NCBI RefSeq assembly: GCF_900277125.1
Contig: NZ_OPYN01000207.1
Span: 1 to 64,000 of the forward strand
Source of the DNA: Pseudomonas inefficax
Lineage (GTDB): Bacteria > Pseudomonadota > Gammaproteobacteria > Pseudomonadales > Pseudomonadaceae
Reading direction: 5' to 3'
DNA length: 64,000 nucleotides
Shown here: one piece after another, positions 9,758-18,007 of the stretch
How positions within the stretch are numbered: position 1 is the first letter of the stretch
Layout: each line of letters opens with the position of its first letter
Made by a program: the position numbers and the translations under genes
The notes under the pieces: generated by a model
Told to the model about the DNA's origin: nothing
Seen by the model: the letters and a program-made list of their open reading frames with translations, nothing else
The model's database searches: none

Positions 9758-10627
9758 TCACGGCCGATTCTGCTCCTCATGCACCTGCACACTGGCCGTC
9801 ATTCCCGCACTCAGGGTCACCCCCTCCGGCACCTGGTCCAGGCGAATCCTCACCGGTATCCGCTGCGCCAGACGCACCCAGTTGAAGGTCGGCTCGACCT
9901 CCGGCAGCAACTGGCTGTCGGGGTTGCTGTTGCGGTCAGTGATACCACGGCTGATGCTTTCCACATGCCCTTGCATCGGCTCGCCCGCGCCCATCAGCCA
10001 GACCTTTACCGCATCCCCCACACGAATGCGCGGCAGCTTGGTTTCCTCGAAATAGGCCTGGATATAGAAGGTTGAATCGTCCACCAGGGCCATCACCGAT
10101 TCCCCGGTGTTCACATAGTTGCCCTCGGCCAGGCGCAGGTTGGTGATATGCCCGCTGCGCGGTGCCCGCACTTCACTGCGCGCCAGGTTGATTCTGGCAA
10201 CTTGCAACTGTGCCTCAGCCTCATGCAGTTCACCGCGGGCAATGGCCGCATTGATCTGGGCATTCTCCCGCAGTTCGGCACTGATCGCCTCCGGCCCCAG
10301 GGCCGTACGCCGGGCGGCTTCCCGCTCGCGCAGGCGCAGTTGCTGGCTGCGGGTCTCTGTCACCGCGCTGGCCTGGTCGAATGCAGCCTGGAAGCGTTCG
10401 CGGTCAATGCTCATCAGCAGGTCGCCGGCCTTGACCTGCTGGTTGTCACGAACCTTCAGCTCGCGCACCCAGCCGGACACATCGGGGGCGATCACCACCA
10501 CATCGGCACGCACACGGGCATCGCGAGTCCAGGGGGTGAGCATGTAGTACTGCCACAACTGATAGCCGGCGAACACGGCAAGGGCCACCACACACAAGGT
10601 GACCAGGGTACGTACGGCCGCACGCAT
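9758..10627 (-). CDS. HlyD/EmrA-type membrane-fusion protein, AaeA-like
   Basis: A 289-residue periplasmic adaptor of a proton-driven efflux pump. One N-terminal membrane helix (about 8-28, 'LVTLCVVALAVFAGYQLW') is followed by 'TPWTRDARVRADVVVIAPDVSGWV', the typical AaeA/EmrA lipoyl-like half, then a short coiled-coil segment (about 75-130) and the second lipoyl half ('VRAPRSGHITNLRLAEGNYV'). AAGGAG precedes the ATG. It is the last gene of a minus-strand operon, FUSC permease, DUF1656 peptide, adaptor, with only 12 bases between this start and the preceding stop. By analogy with E. coli AaeAB it would help export aromatic carboxylic acids, but the substrate is inferred only. Confidence 0.9.
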   Translation of the reverse strand: MRAAVRTLVTLCVVALAVFAGYQLWQYYMLTPWTRDARVRADVVVIAPDVSGWVRELKVRDNQQVKAGDLLMSIDRERFQAAFDQASAVTETRSQQLRLREREAARRTALGPEAISAELRENAQINAAIARGELHEAEAQLQVARINLARSEVRAPRSGHITNLRLAEGNYVNTGESVMALVDDSTFYIQAYFEETKLPRIRVGDAVKVWLMGAGEPMQGHVESISRGITDRNSNPDSQLLPEVEPTFNWVRLAQRIPVRIRLDQVPEGVTLSAGMTASVQVHEEQNRP

Positions 10628-10639
10628 CGAAACACTCCT

Positions 10640-10846
10640 TCACAAGGTTCCCAGCAGTCGCACCACCAGGAACAACACACAAACGAACAGCGCCGCGTCG
10701 AACAGCGCTTCATGCCAGATCCAGCGCCCCAACGGCGTGGCCTGCACCACCAGACGCAGCAACCCGGTAAGCACCAGCGCCAGCAACACATAAACAAGGA
10801 AGGGACTGAACAGCACGCCGCCCACTTCCCACTCACGCAACCCCAT
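10640..10846 (-). CDS. DUF1656 small membrane protein, AaeX-like
   Basis: A 68-residue peptide with two hydrophobic helices. It starts MGLREWEVGGVLFSPFLVY and ends in 'VLFLVVRLLGTL'. Small DUF1656 proteins of this kind (AaeX/YtcA) are regularly found between a FUSC permease and an HlyD adaptor, exactly as here. GGAGG stands before the ATG at 10846. The start overlaps the 3' end of the FUSC gene by 14 bases, pointing to translational coupling. Its role in the pump is not established. Confidence 0.88.
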   Translation of the reverse strand: MGLREWEVGGVLFSPFLVYVLLALVLTGLLRLVVQATPLGRWIWHEALFDAALFVCVLFLVVRLLGTL

Positions 10847-12821
10847 GGGCTTCCTCCTGCCAGCGGCACCACTTGCCCCAGCTTTTCTGCAGTTGCAGCA
10901 CCGCCCCTTCGGCCAACCGCAGTGGATCGCTGGAGGGTAGACGGCGCAAGGCGCCAATGAACTGTTCGCTGGCGGCATCCAGGCGCTGCCCGCGCCCGGG
11001 CGCCGGCCCTTTGGCCAGCACGGCCTCTACCTGCTGCAAGTATTCACGCTCGGCACGCCCCAACGGGGCTTGGGCAACCGCCAGGCACATGCGCAGATGC
11101 ACCAGTTCATCGCCGATATCCAGGCCGTGCAGGCCGTCGTCCCAGCGCTTGCGTTCGCTCTCGGGCAGTTCACCGGCATGCCGCGCCAGTTGCATCAGGC
11201 GGTCGGCCATGCGCCCGCCAAACCAGCTGTCGGCCCCGCGCAGGTCGCGCCGGGTCAGGCGCACCAGGTCGTTCTGGGTCGCCGCACGCAAGCGCCGGCC
11301 CAGCCAGGCCGGGTGACGGAACACCAACAAACGGAAGGCCATCACTGCTGCCGACACACCCACCAGCATGGCCAAGGCACTGTTGAGCATGGTGGCCACG
11401 CCGAACTGCATGGCGTTGAGCGGCGACACCAGCACGATGAAGTGCAGGCAATAGGAGGTGGCCGTGGCCCCTGTCCGCGGGTGAGCCATGCCCAGCGCGC
11501 CAAGAAACAGCGGCACGCCCATGCCCAGGCAGAGCATGGCGAAGCTGCTCCATTGCGGCAGCAGAATCTGCCCGACCAGAAACGCCGCGGGGATCGCCAG
11601 GAAGATCCCGCGTAAAAAGCTCAAGCCGATCTGCGCACCGTTCTCGCGGCTGGCGAACAGGCTGCAGACCACGCAGGTCAGCACCAGGCCACCCGGCGCC
11701 GAAGGCCAGGCGGTGGCCAGCCAGAAGCCGCTCATTACCAGAAAGGCCAGCGCACTGCGTGAGCCGAACAGCAAGGCCAGCGACCAGTCTCGGTGCGCAG
11801 CCAGGCCTTGGGACACATCCTTGGGCGCCCTGCCCGCCTCGACATCTTCCAGCGCCTGGCTGGCAGCCATGGCGTAGTCCAGCAGCAGCGCCATGCGCGC
11901 CAGGCAGAAGTGCTCCGCCGGGCTGATCTGCTCATCGTGGGCGGCATCCCAGATGCGCTGGCGCAGCACCAACAGGCCCGGCTGGTCGGGCTTGCCCAGC
12001 AGTGCGCGCACCTCCTCCAGCCAGGGCGCCAGGCGTTGGGCCTCGCGCTCATCCAGTTGCCGCCACTGTCGGCGCACCGACCGGGAAATGCGCAGCAGCA
12101 CCATCAGTTTCTGGCTCAGGCCGCGAATGGCACGAGCACGCTGGCGCCCGCGGTTGCCTTCGAACCAGGCGTGTTCGCGCTGGCTGTCGATGGCAACGAT
12201 ACGCCCCAGGCTCTCCAGCAAGCCTTTGCGCGCCTCGTCTTCACCGCCCAGCATGGCACTGGCGGCCTGCAGGCCGTTCTGCCAGGCCTGGCGGGCCTGC
12301 CCGCCCAGTTGCTGCTCTACCCGCATGGGCCAGAGCAAGGCACTGCTGACGGTGGCACAGAAGATACCCAGGCAGATCTCGGTGCAGCGCGCCACGGCCT
12401 GGTCGAACACCTGCAATGGGTGGTCGATGGCCGGCAGGGCGATGATCGCCGCGGTGTAGCCTGCCAGCACGAAGGCGTAGGCCCAGGCGCTGCGTAGTTG
12501 GGTGGAGGCGGCGGTGCACAGGGCCAGCCACAGGGCCAAGGTGAGCAGGAACAGGCCGGGGGTCTGGGCGAACAGGCCGATGAACAGCACCGACACAATC
12601 GTGCCGACAAGAGTGCCCGCCAGCCGCGCCAAGCCCTTTTGCACCACCATGCCCGATAAAGGCTGGGCGACGATGAAAGCGGTCATCAATGCCCAGGACG
12701 GTTGCTCCAGGCCCCAGCGCATCGCCAGCCACAGCGCCAGGCCGCCACCGAGCAGGGTCTTGATGGCGAACTTGAGTGCGAGGCTGCTGGGGGCGAACAG
12801 GGCCTGGAGAGTGATGGGCAC
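10833..12821 (-). CDS. FUSC-family efflux permease (AaeB-like)
   Basis: A ~660-residue inner-membrane permease with the FUSC repeat architecture: a block of hydrophobic helices near residues 15-170, a long hydrophilic region (about 170-350, rich in Arg/Glu helices), a second block of helices (about 360-510) and a cytoplasmic C-terminal domain. This matches p-hydroxybenzoate efflux protein AaeB. The start is uncertain: a TTG at 12863 opens the frame but has no ribosome-binding site, while a GTG at 12821 (MPITLQALFAP) has AAGG 8 bases upstream and is preferred. It is the first gene of the aaeBXA-like operon. No regulator gene adjoins it. Confidence 0.9.
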   Translation of the reverse strand: MPITLQALFAPSSLALKFAIKTLLGGGLALWLAMRWGLEQPSWALMTAFIVAQPLSGMVVQKGLARLAGTLVGTIVSVLFIGLFAQTPGLFLLTLALWLALCTAASTQLRSAWAYAFVLAGYTAAIIALPAIDHPLQVFDQAVARCTEICLGIFCATVSSALLWPMRVEQQLGGQARQAWQNGLQAASAMLGGEDEARKGLLESLGRIVAIDSQREHAWFEGNRGRQRARAIRGLSQKLMVLLRISRSVRRQWRQLDEREAQRLAPWLEEVRALLGKPDQPGLLVLRQRIWDAAHDEQISPAEHFCLARMALLLDYAMAASQALEDVEAGRAPKDVSQGLAAHRDWSLALLFGSRSALAFLVMSGFWLATAWPSAPGGLVLTCVVCSLFASRENGAQIGLSFLRGIFLAIPAAFLVGQILLPQWSSFAMLCLGMGVPLFLGALGMAHPRTGATATSYCLHFIVLVSPLNAMQFGVATMLNSALAMLVGVSAAVMAFRLLVFRHPAWLGRRLRAATQNDLVRLTRRDLRGADSWFGGRMADRLMQLARHAGELPESERKRWDDGLHGLDIGDELVHLRMCLAVAQAPLGRAEREYLQQVEAVLAKGPAPGRGQRLDAASEQFIGALRRLPSSDPLRLAEGAVLQLQKSWGKWCRWQEEAHGVA

Positions 12822-12930
12822 GAGGCGGACCTTGCGGGGATGGTCTTGTAGAAAGATAGACAATGATGGGAAGGATAAGGCGGAAAGGATTAATTAGCTA
12901 GCTAATCATCTTTAAGGCAGTGCAGACTAT

Positions 12931-13042
12931 CCTGTGCCGGCCCTTTCGCAGCACAAGGCTGCTCCTACAGATTCCGCGCCAAACATGCCTCAGTGGAACT
13001 CTTGTAGGAGCAGCCTTGTGCTGCGAAAAGGGCCGGCACAGG
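12931..13042. repeat. REP-like inverted pair, 'GCAGCACAAGGCTGC' variant
   Basis: The left arm (12931-12971) and right arm (about 13003-13042) are near-perfect inverted copies built on CAGCACAAGGCTGCTCCTAC, with an outer CCTGTGCCGGCCCTTTCGC extension. It lies in the ~300-bp gap between the FUSC gene and the CcoM-like gene. The same variant core recurs at 47.2-47.5 kb. Confidence 0.85.
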
Positions 13043-13061
13043 CAACACAAAAATTGCAGGC

Positions 13062-13087
13062 AAAAAAATGGGCGACCGAAGTCGCCC
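13062..13087 (-). terminator. Rho-independent terminator of the CcoM-like gene
   Basis: On the minus strand GGGCGAC-TTCG-GTCGCCC forms a 7-bp G/C-rich stem with a UUCG tetraloop and is followed by A then seven T. It lies about 35 bases after the stop codon of the 38-residue gene, a classic intrinsic terminator. Confidence 0.85.
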
Positions 13088-13119
13088 TAAATGCCTTGCG
13101 TGCTCGTGTATCCGGAAGG

Positions 13120-13236
13120 TCAGCGCGGCTTGCGCTTGTTCGAATCCTTCCAGATGAAAATGCCCAGACCGGCAAAGAAGACGACCATCAACCCGACCGT
13201 TACCACTCCGGCGATAACCACGTTGTCGAAGAACAT
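13120..13236 (-). CDS. ccoM: CcoM-like cbb3-type cytochrome c oxidase small subunit, 38 aa
   Basis: A single-helix membrane peptide of 38 residues beginning MFFDNVVIAGVVTVGLMVVF and ending in the basic tail 'WKDSNKRKPR'. From memory it closely resembles CcoM of Pseudomonas stutzeri, the 36-residue extra subunit found in the cbb3 oxidase structure (also MF-DNVV-AGVVTVGLMV...FIWKD). CcoM is thought to stabilise or help assemble the oxidase. GGGAGG lies 6 bases before the ATG and a strong terminator follows, so it is a separate transcription unit. No other cco gene is in the window. Confidence 0.85.
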   Translation of the reverse strand: MFFDNVVIAGVVTVGLMVVFFAGLGIFIWKDSNKRKPR

Positions 13237-13371
13237 GCTGGCCTCCCCATTCGTTTGCCGTTGTCCGATGGGTGCAAGTTAACCAAAGTGGGGGTGGGGA
13301 AAATTGATCGGTGTCAATGGTGCCCGGGGCCGGGCACGCGAGGCGGGTGCAGGGTTGACCTGCGTCAAGTT

Positions 13372-13533
13372 TCAGCGTTTCTTCGGCTTGTTCTTGGGTT
13401 TCTTTTTCTTGGCGGTGTTCAACGGCAGGGCCTGCTCGAAAGCATTGCGCATTTCGTTCAGGCGCTTTTCCTTGAGGTCGTGGACGCGCTTGGCGCGTTC
13501 GGCATCGAAATCGATGAGGTTGTCTTGGCTCAT
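13372..13533 (-). CDS. Small lysine-rich hypothetical protein, 53 aa
   Basis: A 53-residue basic protein (MSQDNLIDFDAERAKRVHDL at its start) with an amphipathic charged helix over residues 10-35 and a C-terminal tail that is almost entirely Lys, Pro and Arg ('KKKKPKNKPKKR'). GAG precedes the ATG by 7 bases, a weak site. Codon use is normal for the genome and the acidic/basic pattern is not random, so I treat it as a real small gene. The lysine tail suggests nucleic-acid or ribosome contact; this is a guess. Confidence 0.65.
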   Translation of the reverse strand: MSQDNLIDFDAERAKRVHDLKEKRLNEMRNAFEQALPLNTAKKKKPKNKPKKR

Positions 13534-13600
13534 GGGTGGGCTCGACGATCAACTGAGACTTGCATGATGAAGCCAGGCGCTGGCGCTGACCAGCCCCGCG

Positions 13601-13930
13601 TCAGACTTCGATGTCCACCAGCAGCCCCTGGCGCCCGTGCTCGCCCATCAACGGCGCCACCGGCACGGTGTTGTCGGCGTTGACCTCGTCACCCGGCATC
13701 GCACTGTAGCGTTCGTCGTCGCCCTTCTGCCGGCGTTGCTGCTGGCGGCGCTGCTCGTCGCGCAGCAATAGTGCCTGCTCCTGCGGGTCACGCTGGTGCT
13801 TGAGGTCGATGGTGCTTTCGCCGGAGGCAGGCTGCGTCGGCACCACCGGCTTGATGTCGGGTGTCGGTTTGACCGGGTCCTGTTGCGAGGTCACCGGGGC
13901 GGCGCTGAGCGGAATGATCGGTGGCAGCAT
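13601..13930 (-). CDS. Hypothetical protein, 109 aa, Pro/Gln/Arg-rich
   Basis: A low-complexity protein. The proline-rich N-terminal half begins MLPPIIPLSAAPVTSQQDPV, the middle is strongly charged and Gln/Arg-rich ('LLLRDEQRRQQQRRQKG'), and the C-terminus is 'GLLVDIEV'. There is no signal peptide or helix-forming hydrophobic segment. GGAGA lies 7 bases before the ATG, supporting translation. It looks largely disordered. I recall similar short proteins in other pseudomonads, sometimes misnamed aspartate-semialdehyde dehydrogenase, but nothing here supports that enzyme. Confidence 0.7.
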   Translation of the reverse strand: MLPPIIPLSAAPVTSQQDPVKPTPDIKPVVPTQPASGESTIDLKHQRDPQEQALLLRDEQRRQQQRRQKGDDERYSAMPGDEVNADNTVPVAPLMGEHGRQGLLVDIEV

Positions 13931-13993
13931 GGACGTTCTCCTATGCCCCCTGTATCGGCAGGCGCGGGCTTATCTTGATGACATGCGCAACAC

Positions 13994-14689
13994 TTATTCG
14001 GCTTCTTCGTCAGGCTCGTCGTGAGTTGGCGGGCTGGCCTCGCTCCAGGGACGCTTGTAAACCTGCTGCCAGACCGCGTCCATGTGTTCGCGCAGCACCT
14101 GTGGCGCAGCTTTGAGCGAGGCGCTGTCCTCGCGTTCACCGCCGATCGGCTCCTCACCCGCCGGGGTGATCAGCGACTGGCCGGTGATGCTGTAGCTGGC
14201 CTGCCCTTCACGCATCTCGATGGCGATGTCGTGCGGGTCGATGCCACCGCCGCAGAAGGCGTGGCTGGCAACCGTCACCTCGGCGACGCCGTCCTTGTTA
14301 AGGTCGCCGACATCGCTGACATCATTATAGAAGTCCACATCCAGGTCCAGGCCCGGGCAGGTGGTTTCCTGTTCGATCTGCCAGCGCGCCTTGAACGCGT
14401 CGCTTTCGGCGGTGCGCCCGTACAACGTGGCCTTGAGTACCACCTTGTCCACTTCCTGCTCGCTTTCCGGGTCGCTGGCCTGGCCATCGCTGCGGCTCAA
14501 TACCAGCAGGCCTTCACCATCGCGGTCACGAAAGTGCACGCTCTTGATCGGCGTTTGCACGCCCAGTACCTCGAGCTGCTCGATCGGGATGGCGGGCAAG
14601 GTCTCGAAGTTTTTCTGCTCGCAGGCGGCCAGCAGCAACAGGCTGCCCACGGCCATTGAAGTGCTGATCCAGCGGTGCTTGGCAGACAT
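13994..14689 (-). CDS. Putative lipoprotein, 231 aa
   Basis: The N-terminal signal sequence ends in a lipobox (LLAAC, Cys at about residue 23), so the protein should be lipidated and kept in the cell envelope. The mature part is acidic and contains 'DLNKDGVAEVTVASHAFCGGG' near residues 134-154, an FG-GAP/calcium-loop-like pattern that in related proteins marks a beta-propeller-type or Ca-binding repeat. The C-terminus is very acidic ('HDEPDEEAE'). The function is unknown. It is divergent from rapA, separated by 173 bp. Confidence 0.75.
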   Translation of the reverse strand: MSAKHRWISTSMAVGSLLLLAACEQKNFETLPAIPIEQLEVLGVQTPIKSVHFRDRDGEGLLVLSRSDGQASDPESEQEVDKVVLKATLYGRTAESDAFKARWQIEQETTCPGLDLDVDFYNDVSDVGDLNKDGVAEVTVASHAFCGGGIDPHDIAIEMREGQASYSITGQSLITPAGEEPIGGEREDSASLKAAPQVLREHMDAVWQQVYKRPWSEASPPTHDEPDEEAE

Positions 14690-14862
14690 GTTGATCCGGG
14701 GCCCTCGTCGGCAGCACGGTGGGGGACGATGAAGCGACTAGACTGTTGCTACCTATCGCACTTGCTATCGCAATTCGGCACCTTTCGATGCGCTCGGCAC
14801 TTTGGTCTGTCCGGCCGATCCGTTAACATAATCGGCTTTTTCATCGCGGGAGTTCAGGCAGT

Positions 14863-17709
14863 ATGGCGCAGCAGTATCAACCGGGGCAACGCTGGATCAG
14901 CGACAGCGAAGCCGAGCTCGGCCTGGGTACCATCCTGGCGCAGGATGGCCGCCTGTTGACCGTGCTCTACCCGGCCACTGGCGACACCCGCCAGTATTCC
15001 CTGCGCAATGCGCCGCTGACCCGCGTGCGCTTCTCGCCAGGTGACCAGATCACCCACTTCGAAGGCTGGAAGCTGACCGTGCGCGAGGTCGAGGATATCG
15101 ACGGGCTGATGGTCTACCACGGTCTGGACGGGCAAAACCAGCCGCGCACCCTGCCAGAAACCCAGCTGTCGAACTTCATCCAGTTCCGCCTGGCCAGCGA
15201 CCGCCTGTTCGCCGGGCAGATCGACCCGCTGTCGTGGTTCAGCCTGCGCTACAACACCCTGCAGCACACCAGCAAGCAGATGCAGTCGGCGCTGTGGGGC
15301 CTGGGCGGCTGCCGCGCCCAACCCATCGCCCACCAGTTGCACATCGCCCGCGAAGTCGCCGACCGCAGCGCGCCGCGCGTCTTGCTGGCCGACGAAGTGG
15401 GCCTGGGCAAAACCATCGAGGCCGGCCTGGTGATCCACCGCCAGCTGCTGTCCGGCCGTGCCAGCCGCGTGCTGATCCTGGTGCCGGAAAACCTCCAGCA
15501 CCAGTGGCTGGTGGAAATGCGCCGCCGCTTCAACCTGCAGGTGGCCCTGTTCGACGCCGAACGCTTCATCGAAAGCGACGCCAGCAACCCGTTCGAGGAT
15601 GCCCAGCTGGCGCTGGTGGCCCTGGAGTGGCTGGTCGAAGACGAAAAGGCCCAGGACGCGCTGTTCGCCGCCGGCTGGGACCTGATGGTGGTGGACGAAG
15701 CCCACCACCTGGTCTGGCACGAAGACCAGGTCAGCGCCGAATACGGCCTGGTCGAACAGCTGGCCCAGGTGATCCCAGGCGTGCTGCTGCTCACGGCCAC
15801 CCCCGAGCAGCTCGGCCAGGACAGCCACTTCGCCCGCCTGCGCCTGCTCGATCCCAACCGTTTCCATGACCTGGCCGCCTTCCGCGCCGAGAGCGAGCAC
15901 TATCGCCCGGTGGCCGAAGCCGTACAGGAACTGCTCGACGAAGGCCGCCTGTCAGCCAAGGCCCACGCCACCATCCAGGGCTTCCTGGGTGCCGAAGGCG
16001 AAGCCCTGCTGGCAGCGGTCAGCGACGGCGATACCCAGGCCAGCGCGCGCCTGATCCGTGAGCTGCTCGACCGCCACGGCACCGGCCGCGTGCTGTTCCG
16101 TAACACCCGCGCGGCGGTCCAGGGCTTCCCTGAGCGCCAGCTGCACCCTTACCCACTGGCAACGCCCGAGCAGTACCGCGACCTGCCAGCCGGCGAACAT
16201 GCCGAGCTGTACCCGGAAGTTGCCTTCCAGGCCCAGGGCGAGGTGGCCGACGACGAGCGCTGGTGGCGTTTCGACCCGCGTGTCGACTGGCTGATCGACA
16301 CCCTGAAGATGCTCAAGCGCACCAAGGTGCTGGTGATCTGCGCCCATGCCGAAACCGCGATGGACCTGGAAGACGCCCTGCGCGTGCGCTCGGGCATCCC
16401 GGCCTCGGTGTTCCATGAAGGCATGAGCATCCTCGAACGCGACCGCGCCGCCGCCTACTTCGCCGACGAAGAGTTCGGCGCGCAGGTGCTGATCTGCTCC
16501 GAGATCGGCAGCGAAGGCCGCAACTTCCAGTTTGCCCACCATCTGGTGATGTTCGACCTGCCAGCGCACCCGGACCTGCTCGAACAGCGTATCGGCCGCC
16601 TCGACCGCATCGGCCAGAAGCACACCATCCAGCTGCATATCCCGTACCTGCAGGACAGCCCGCAAGAGCGCCTGTTCCAGTGGTACCACGAAGGGCTCAA
16701 CGCCTTCCTCAACACCTGCCCTACTGGCAATGCACTGCAGCATCAGTTCGGCCCACGCCTGCTGCCACTGCTCGAAAGCGGCGAAAGCAAGGCCTGGAAA
16801 GCACTGGTGGCCGACGCCCGCAGCGAGCGCGAACGCCTGGAAGCCGAACTGCATACCGGCCGTGACCGCCTGCTGGAACTCAACTCCGGCGGTGCCGGCG
16901 AAGGCCAGGCGCTGGTCGAGGACATTCTCGAACAGGACGACCAGTTCGCCCTGCCGATCTACATGGAAACCCTGTTCGACGCCTTCGGTATCGACAGCGA
17001 AGACCATTCCGAGAACGCGCTGATCCTCAAGCCGAGCGAGAAGATGCTCGACGCCAGCTTCCCGCTGGGCGACGACGAAGGCGTGACCATCACCTACGAC
17101 CGTGGCCAGGCGCTGTCGCGCGAGGACATGCAGTTCCTCACCTGGGAACACCCGATGGTGCAAGGCGGCATGGACCTGGTGCTGTCCGGCTCGATGGGCA
17201 ACACCGCCGTGGCGCTGATCAAGAACAAAGCGCTCAAACCCGGCACCGTGCTGCTTGAACTACTGTTCGTCAGCGAGGTGGTGGCACCGCGCAGCCTGCA
17301 ACTGGGCCGTTACCTGCCACCGGCAGCATTGCGCTGCCTGCTTGATGCCAATGGCAACGATCTGGCGTCGCGCGTGGCCTTCGAAACCCTCAACGACCAG
17401 CTGGAAAGCGTGCCGCGCGCCAGCGCCAACAAGTTCGTCCAGGCCCAGCGTGACATGCTGGCTCAGCGCATCGGCAGTGGCGAGGCCAAGGTCCTGCCGG
17501 CCCATGTCGAGCGCGTGGCCGAGGCCCAGCGTCGCCTGAAAGCGGAGGCCGACGAAGAGCTGGCCCGTCTGGTCGCGCTGCAAGCAGTCAACCCGAGTGT
17601 GCGCGACAGCGAGATCGAAGCGCTGCGCAAGCAGCGCGAAGAGGGCCTGGCGATGCTGGAAAAGGCCGCCCTGCGCCTGGAGGCCATTCGCGTGCTGGTG
17701 GCTGGCTGA
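14863..17709 (+). CDS. rapA: RNA polymerase-associated ATPase RapA (HepA)
   Basis: A 948-residue SWI2/SNF2-type ATPase that binds RNA polymerase and recycles it from non-productive complexes. Visible parts are the N-terminal Tudor-like segment ('QRWISDSEAELGLGTIL'), Walker A GLGKT at 180-184 (preceded by LLADEV), the DEAH box at 278-281, 'LLTATPEQLGQ', and the helicase C-domain with 'ICSEIGSEGRNFQFAHHLV' and 'EQRIGRLDRIGQ'. Length fits the family (~950-970). GGGAG lies about 10 bases before the ATG. It is a single gene with REP repeats downstream. Confidence 0.97.
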   Translation: MAQQYQPGQRWISDSEAELGLGTILAQDGRLLTVLYPATGDTRQYSLRNAPLTRVRFSPGDQITHFEGWKLTVREVEDIDGLMVYHGLDGQNQPRTLPETQLSNFIQFRLASDRLFAGQIDPLSWFSLRYNTLQHTSKQMQSALWGLGGCRAQPIAHQLHIAREVADRSAPRVLLADEVGLGKTIEAGLVIHRQLLSGRASRVLILVPENLQHQWLVEMRRRFNLQVALFDAERFIESDASNPFEDAQLALVALEWLVEDEKAQDALFAAGWDLMVVDEAHHLVWHEDQVSAEYGLVEQLAQVIPGVLLLTATPEQLGQDSHFARLRLLDPNRFHDLAAFRAESEHYRPVAEAVQELLDEGRLSAKAHATIQGFLGAEGEALLAAVSDGDTQASARLIRELLDRHGTGRVLFRNTRAAVQGFPERQLHPYPLATPEQYRDLPAGEHAELYPEVAFQAQGEVADDERWWRFDPRVDWLIDTLKMLKRTKVLVICAHAETAMDLEDALRVRSGIPASVFHEGMSILERDRAAAYFADEEFGAQVLICSEIGSEGRNFQFAHHLVMFDLPAHPDLLEQRIGRLDRIGQKHTIQLHIPYLQDSPQERLFQWYHEGLNAFLNTCPTGNALQHQFGPRLLPLLESGESKAWKALVADARSERERLEAELHTGRDRLLELNSGGAGEGQALVEDILEQDDQFALPIYMETLFDAFGIDSEDHSENALILKPSEKMLDASFPLGDDEGVTITYDRGQALSREDMQFLTWEHPMVQGGMDLVLSGSMGNTAVALIKNKALKPGTVLLELLFVSEVVAPRSLQLGRYLPPAALRCLLDANGNDLASRVAFETLNDQLESVPRASANKFVQAQRDMLAQRIGSGEAKVLPAHVERVAEAQRRLKAEADEELARLVALQAVNPSVRDSEIEALRKQREEGLAMLEKAALRLEAIRVLVAG

Positions 17710-17731
17710 TACAGGTCAGACACCGCCGCCT

Positions 17732-17848
17732 TTGTGGGAGCGGCCTTGTGTCGCGAAAGGGCCGCAACGCGGCCCCAGAATTGGCGCAATAATTGAAATT
17801 GCTGGGGCTGCTTTGCAGCCCTTTCGCGACACAAGGCCGCTCCCACAG
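17732..17848. repeat. Type B REP inverted pair after rapA
   Basis: Facing copies centred on GGAGCGGCCTTGTGTCGCGA (left about 17732-17776) and its complement (right about 17802-17848) flank a short A/T-rich spacer. It is the first structured sequence after the rapA stop. Confidence 0.9.
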
Positions 17849-18007
17849 GGGGCCAATTTTCAGAACCATATTCCCGGCTGCGATCAGGTTCATAACCAAA
17901 TCGTGGGAATCAATGTGCCATTAGTCAGGAAGGCTTAACCACCTCTTCCTATACTGCCTCTGGACAGTCTGCACAGGGTTGTAGCGCAGACGAGTGAAAA
18001 CTCGATC

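Noticed and set aside
13601..13930. Aspartate-semialdehyde dehydrogenase name for the 109-aa protein
   Set aside because: No Rossmann motif or catalytic Cys; that name, which I recall from some annotations, is not supported.
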